This document shows positions 41,432-43,576 of a stretch of 43,576 nucleotides of DNA, in pieces. Where the stretch lies: the NCBI RefSeq assembly GCF_020181035.1, contig NZ_JAIQYY010000003.1, positions 143,881 to 187,456 on the forward strand. The letters are read 5' to 3'. Numbering within the stretch: the stretch's first letter is position 1; every line of letters starts with the position of its first letter. The DNA comes from Streptomyces sp. CoH27. Its GTDB lineage: Bacteria; Actinomycetota; Actinomycetes; Streptomycetales; Streptomycetaceae. The translations under genes and the position numbers were made by a program. The notes beneath the pieces were generated by a model that made no database searches, was not told where the DNA came from, and was given only the letters and a program-made list of their open reading frames with translations.

Positions 41432-41794
41432 GTGGCTTCAGCGGCCGGCACCGGCTACCAGGACCCCTCCGCCGAGGTGCTCACCGAGGCGGCCGCCGCC
41501 TTCGGGCTGCTCGCCTCGCCCGCCCGGCTGCACATCGTGTGGGCGCTGACGCAAGGCGAGAGCGATGTCACGGGGCTCGCCGAGCGGGTCGGCGGGGCGT
41601 TGCCCGCGGTCAGCCAGCACCTCACCAAGCTCAAGCTCGCCGGACTCGTCCGCTCCCGCCGCGAGGGGCGCCGCCAGGTGTACTTCGTCGACACCGCCGG
41701 ACAGGCCGCCGTGGTGGAGGTCGTAAGGCTTCTCGTCGGCCGCCTCACCGAAAGGGACACGGCGGCCCCGGCCCGCCGTCTGCGCGGTCTGTGA
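41432..41794 (+). CDS. ArsR/SmtB-type transcriptional regulator
   Basis: A 120-residue winged-helix repressor. AFGLLASPARLHIVWALTQG starts the domain. The recognition helix is in LPAVSQHLTKLKLAGLVRSR, followed by the wing REGRRQVYFVD. Typical metal-site Cys of arsenic/cadmium sensors are absent (the protein has no Cys), so if it senses metal it would use His/Asp/Glu, and a non-metal signal is equally possible. GTG 41432 has GGAAGG 7-8 nt upstream. The nearest candidate target is the divergent terB-like gene; no transporter adjoins. Confidence 0.93.
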   Translation: MASAAGTGYQDPSAEVLTEAAAAFGLLASPARLHIVWALTQGESDVTGLAERVGGALPAVSQHLTKLKLAGLVRSRREGRRQVYFVDTAGQAAVVEVVRLLVGRLTERDTAAPARRLRGL

Positions 41795-41883
41795 GCTCGG
41801 CCGGTTCCTCAACCGCCGTACGATGAAAGGGAGTCGGGCAAGCCGATGCGCACCCCGAGGGTGCCACGTGCGGGCACGGCGAA

Positions 41884-41909
41884 GGGGCCGGCCGTGTACG
41901 ACCGGCCCC
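41884..41909. terminator. Terminator between arsR-like and DUF6114 genes
   Basis: GGGGCCGG, loop CCGTGTACGA, CCGGCCCC: a perfect 8-bp GC stem between convergent stops, usable by both strands. Confidence 0.7.
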
Positions 41910-41915
41910 GTGCTC

Positions 41916-42365
41916 TCAGGCCGTTCCCTCCGCGCCCTCCGCCATCGCATGCGCGGCGGCGTGGGCCTGCTTGCGGCGCTTGCGGCGGCTGATCCGCGGC
42001 TCCTGGTCGGGCAGCCAGCCGAAGCTGAGGCAGCTGCCGACGGCGCCGAGGAGGAGGCCGATGAAGAAGCCGCCCAGGTTGGACGTGAGCCAGGTGCCCA
42101 GGGAGATCAGGATGCCGATGATGGAGTAGAAGAGCCGCTGGGAGGGGTTGAAGAGGATCAGCAGGCCCAGGATCACCATCACCGTCGGCAGCAGATAGCC
42201 GGCCACGCCCTGCATGCCGACATGCATCACGACCTTCAGCGAGGCCTTCTCGGTGAGCAGGATCCAGCCGCCGCCCAGGGCGAGCAGCAGCCCGCCCCAG
42301 AACGGCCGGCGGGCCCGCCAGCCACGGAAGGCCGCCCTCGCGCCCTGACGTGGACGGTCCGGCAT
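41916..42365 (-). CDS. DUF6114 membrane protein
   Basis: A 149-residue membrane protein. Four hydrophobic segments: PFWGGLLLALGGGWILLTE, VAGYLLPTVMVILGLLILF, LFYSIIGILISLGTWLTS and GGFFIGLLLGAVGSCLSFG, followed by a basic, Ala/His-rich tail (RISRRKRRKQAHAAAHAMA). It is the usual downstream partner of DUF6230 in Streptomyces; function unknown. ATG 42365 lies 5 nt after the DUF6230 stop. Confidence 0.85.
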   Translation of the reverse strand: MPDRPRQGARAAFRGWRARRPFWGGLLLALGGGWILLTEKASLKVVMHVGMQGVAGYLLPTVMVILGLLILFNPSQRLFYSIIGILISLGTWLTSNLGGFFIGLLLGAVGSCLSFGWLPDQEPRISRRKRRKQAHAAAHAMAEGAEGTA

Positions 42366-42370
42366 GGCCG

Positions 42371-43069
42371 TCAGCAACCCGAGCTGCTGAAGCTGAGATG
42401 GAGACCCGGCAGCTTGAACACACCCGCGGTCGTCGCGTAGTTGGTCTGCCGCAGGTTGTCGATGTGCACGTGGTCGGCCTGCTGGCTGAAGACCCCGATC
42501 GGACCCTTCACGCCCGCCTTGGTCAGTGTGCTCGCGTCGTTGCCGATCTCGATGTTGCTGAACGCCGCGTCGCCCGACAGCTGGGTGGAGTCGGTGGTGA
42601 GGTCGGTCGCGGTCACCGGCGTCTTGCCGCCGCCCGCGGTGATCAGCAGGTTGATGCCGCCGAGGTCGACGCTCTGGCACAGCTTGGTGAGCGTGGCGTC
42701 CTTGATCGCGGAGGTGACGATGAGCTCCTGCCCGCCGCTGTCCCCGGCGTTGGGGCTGCCGTCCGCCATGTTGTCGAGCCCGCCGAACTGCTCGAAGCCG
42801 TTGCCGTCGAGGCTGGTCGCGGTGACCGTGAACGGCATGCCGGAGATCGCGAACTGCACACCCAGCGCGCCCTGCGCGGTGAAGACGGCGAGGCCGGCGG
42901 CGACGAGGGTGGCGGGCACCGCCATCACGGCGGCCCGGCGGGCACGGACCCGCCCTCGTCTCTCACCGCCGGCGGCGGCCCGGTCTGTCTGTGGTGCTTC
43001 GGACGGTGAACCGTTTCCCGGGTTCTCGGGGGTGTTGCCGTCGGACGGGACGTCCGGGGACGAGGCCAT
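42371..43069 (-). CDS. DUF6230 family protein (older name 'cholesterol esterase')
   Basis: A 232-residue protein. A 45-residue hydrophilic, Pro/Gly-rich cytosolic N-terminus precedes one membrane segment (AAVMAVPATLVAAGLAVFTA). The extracytoplasmic domain of about 160 residues is beta-rich: VQFAISGMPFTVTATSLDGN, IKDATLTKLCQSVDLGGINL and NIEIGNDASTLTKAGVKGP. A Cys in LCQSV and the last residue (SSSGC) may form a disulfide. Function is unknown; I see no esterase motif. ATG 43069 is preferred because GGGAG lies 6 nt upstream; ATG 43087 is less well placed. It forms an operon with DUF6114. Confidence 0.86.
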   Translation of the reverse strand: MASSPDVPSDGNTPENPGNGSPSEAPQTDRAAAGGERRGRVRARRAAVMAVPATLVAAGLAVFTAQGALGVQFAISGMPFTVTATSLDGNGFEQFGGLDNMADGSPNAGDSGGQELIVTSAIKDATLTKLCQSVDLGGINLLITAGGGKTPVTATDLTTDSTQLSGDAAFSNIEIGNDASTLTKAGVKGPIGVFSQQADHVHIDNLRQTNYATTAGVFKLPGLHLSFSSSGC

Positions 43070-43212
43070 GTCTGCTCCCATGGGCATGGATCAAGTGCGG
43101 GGTCGGGCATCAGGTGGCGCGGTGTCCTGGCGCGGACAGCGACCGCCGCGCACGCCTCCTCGCACTCCCGGTGGGCAAGGGCTTTCTCGTTACGCGGCAG
43201 TAGCCTGCGAGG

Positions 43213-43242
43213 AAGTTACTGCCGGTTACTTTGAGGGGTCAA
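43213..43242 (-). promoter_or_regulatory. Candidate promoter of the DUF6230-DUF6114 operon
   Basis: On the minus strand TTGACC (43237-43242), an 18-nt spacer and TAACTT (43213-43218). The plus-strand hexamer GTTACT is repeated at 43215-43220 and 43225-43230, one helical turn apart, overlapping the -10, as an operator might. The leader to ATG 43069 would be about 140 nt. Confidence 0.5.
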
Positions 43243-43576
43243 GGGAGATGTGAAAAAAGGGTGTCGGATCTGTTCGAGCCTCGGTCACATGCCACAACTA
43301 CCCTTGCGCACCTTGACGTTGATGGTTGATCAGGTCTACAACTTCCCCTGTTTCACGGATCCGTGGCGCCGGATCCGCCGAGTGGCAGCGGCCGTGTCTT
43401 CAGCCCTTTCCCGGCAGCCGCTCATGTCCGCTCACGGCAACCGCTCACACCGGTGAGGCACACGGCCCCTTCCCCCCAGGCCGTGTGCCCGGCCGTCCCT
43501 GTCCGGTCCGGCCGGAGGCCTCCCCGAGGTCCCCGGCCGGTCCCGGCCCGCCGCCGTCGCCGGTCCGTCGCGTAGG
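43243..43576. other. Intergenic tail of the window
   Basis: About 330 bases with no gene I can support. A TTGACG near 43314 could be a plus-strand -35 with TACAAC 18 nt on, but no good coding frame follows. The end is very GC-rich. Confidence 0.4.
43458..43488. terminator. Terminator-like hairpin near the window end
   Basis: GCACACGGCC, 11-nt loop, GGCCGTGTGC: a perfect 10-bp stem. It probably serves a gene entering from beyond the right edge on the minus strand. Confidence 0.65.

Noticed and set aside
43250..43456. Short open frame on the plus strand at the right end, beginning with GTG and several Lys codons
   Set aside because: The AAGGGAG site is only 2 nt from the GTG, the protein looks like chance translation of GC-rich intergenic DNA, and it resembles no known family.
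1..43576. Prophage, integrated element, insertion sequence, CRISPR array, tRNA or rRNA genes
   Set aside because: I saw no integrase or transposase frames, no regularly spaced repeats and no tRNA- or rRNA-like sequence; codon use is uniform through the window.

Overview
The window looks like Streptomyces chromosomal core DNA. It has very high G+C, dense genes with strong third-position GC, many GTG starts and ATGA/GTGA stop-start overlaps. Its gene content is also typical: a WhiI-type sporulation regulator, a cvnABCD 'conservon', DUF6230/DUF6114 proteins, HemQ, a zinc ribbon and TIGR03086/DUF3000/DUF742 families. I see no rRNA, tRNA, CRISPR array, prophage or insertion sequence.

Layout. 1-3 kb: an atypical LuxR-type response regulator (whiI) behind a sequence resembling a sigma-WhiG promoter, a DUF3000 protein and hemE. 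3-8.8 kb: a rhomboid protease, a small conserved protein, a CoA-disulfide-reductase-like flavoenzyme, a DUF4349 lipoprotein, then hemG-hemQ; with hemE these belong to the coproporphyrin-dependent haem pathway. 8.8-14.5 kb (all minus strand): a secreted TAP-like hydrolase, a TIGR04222 membrane protein, a DUF4142 protein, a DUF692/MNIO enzyme with an apparent fused HvfC-like partner domain, and a TIGR03086 protein. 14.6-17.7 kb: a PTH2-like/TetR coupled pair, a two-gene ABC exporter and a zinc-ribbon protein. 17.7-22.1 kb: an SPFH protein with a repetitive acidic tail plus a YbhB-like lipoprotein, then a beta-carbonic anhydrase-SulP transporter operon and a small Cys-containing secreted protein. 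22.2-28.1 kb: zapE, a RibD-C reductase, a USP-like protein, murC, msrB and a GAF-PP2C phosphatase. 28.2-33 kb: a two-component system divergent from a flavocytochrome/FMN-binding/ApbE module. 33-40.7 kb: a quaternary-amine-type ABC importer whose ATPase and two permeases are separated from the binding protein by an inverted cvnABCD operon. 40.8-43.6 kb: a TerB-like protein, an ArsR-type regulator, a DUF6230-DUF6114 operon and an intergenic tail with a terminator-like hairpin.

The most interesting systems are: (a) the MNIO-HvfC-like fusion beside TIGR04222 and DUF4142 genes, a possible peptide-modification or metal-handling locus; (b) the membrane flavocytochrome + covalent-FMN protein + ApbE set with its own divergent two-component system; (c) the conservon embedded inside an osmoprotectant-type transporter locus. 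Smaller observations concern convergent genes whose stop codons overlap or have been separated by a 17-bp tandem duplication, several candidate leaderless mRNAs, interspersed palindromic elements, and a 33-bp coding minisatellite in the SPFH gene. All functional calls come from reading motifs by eye; no database search was run.
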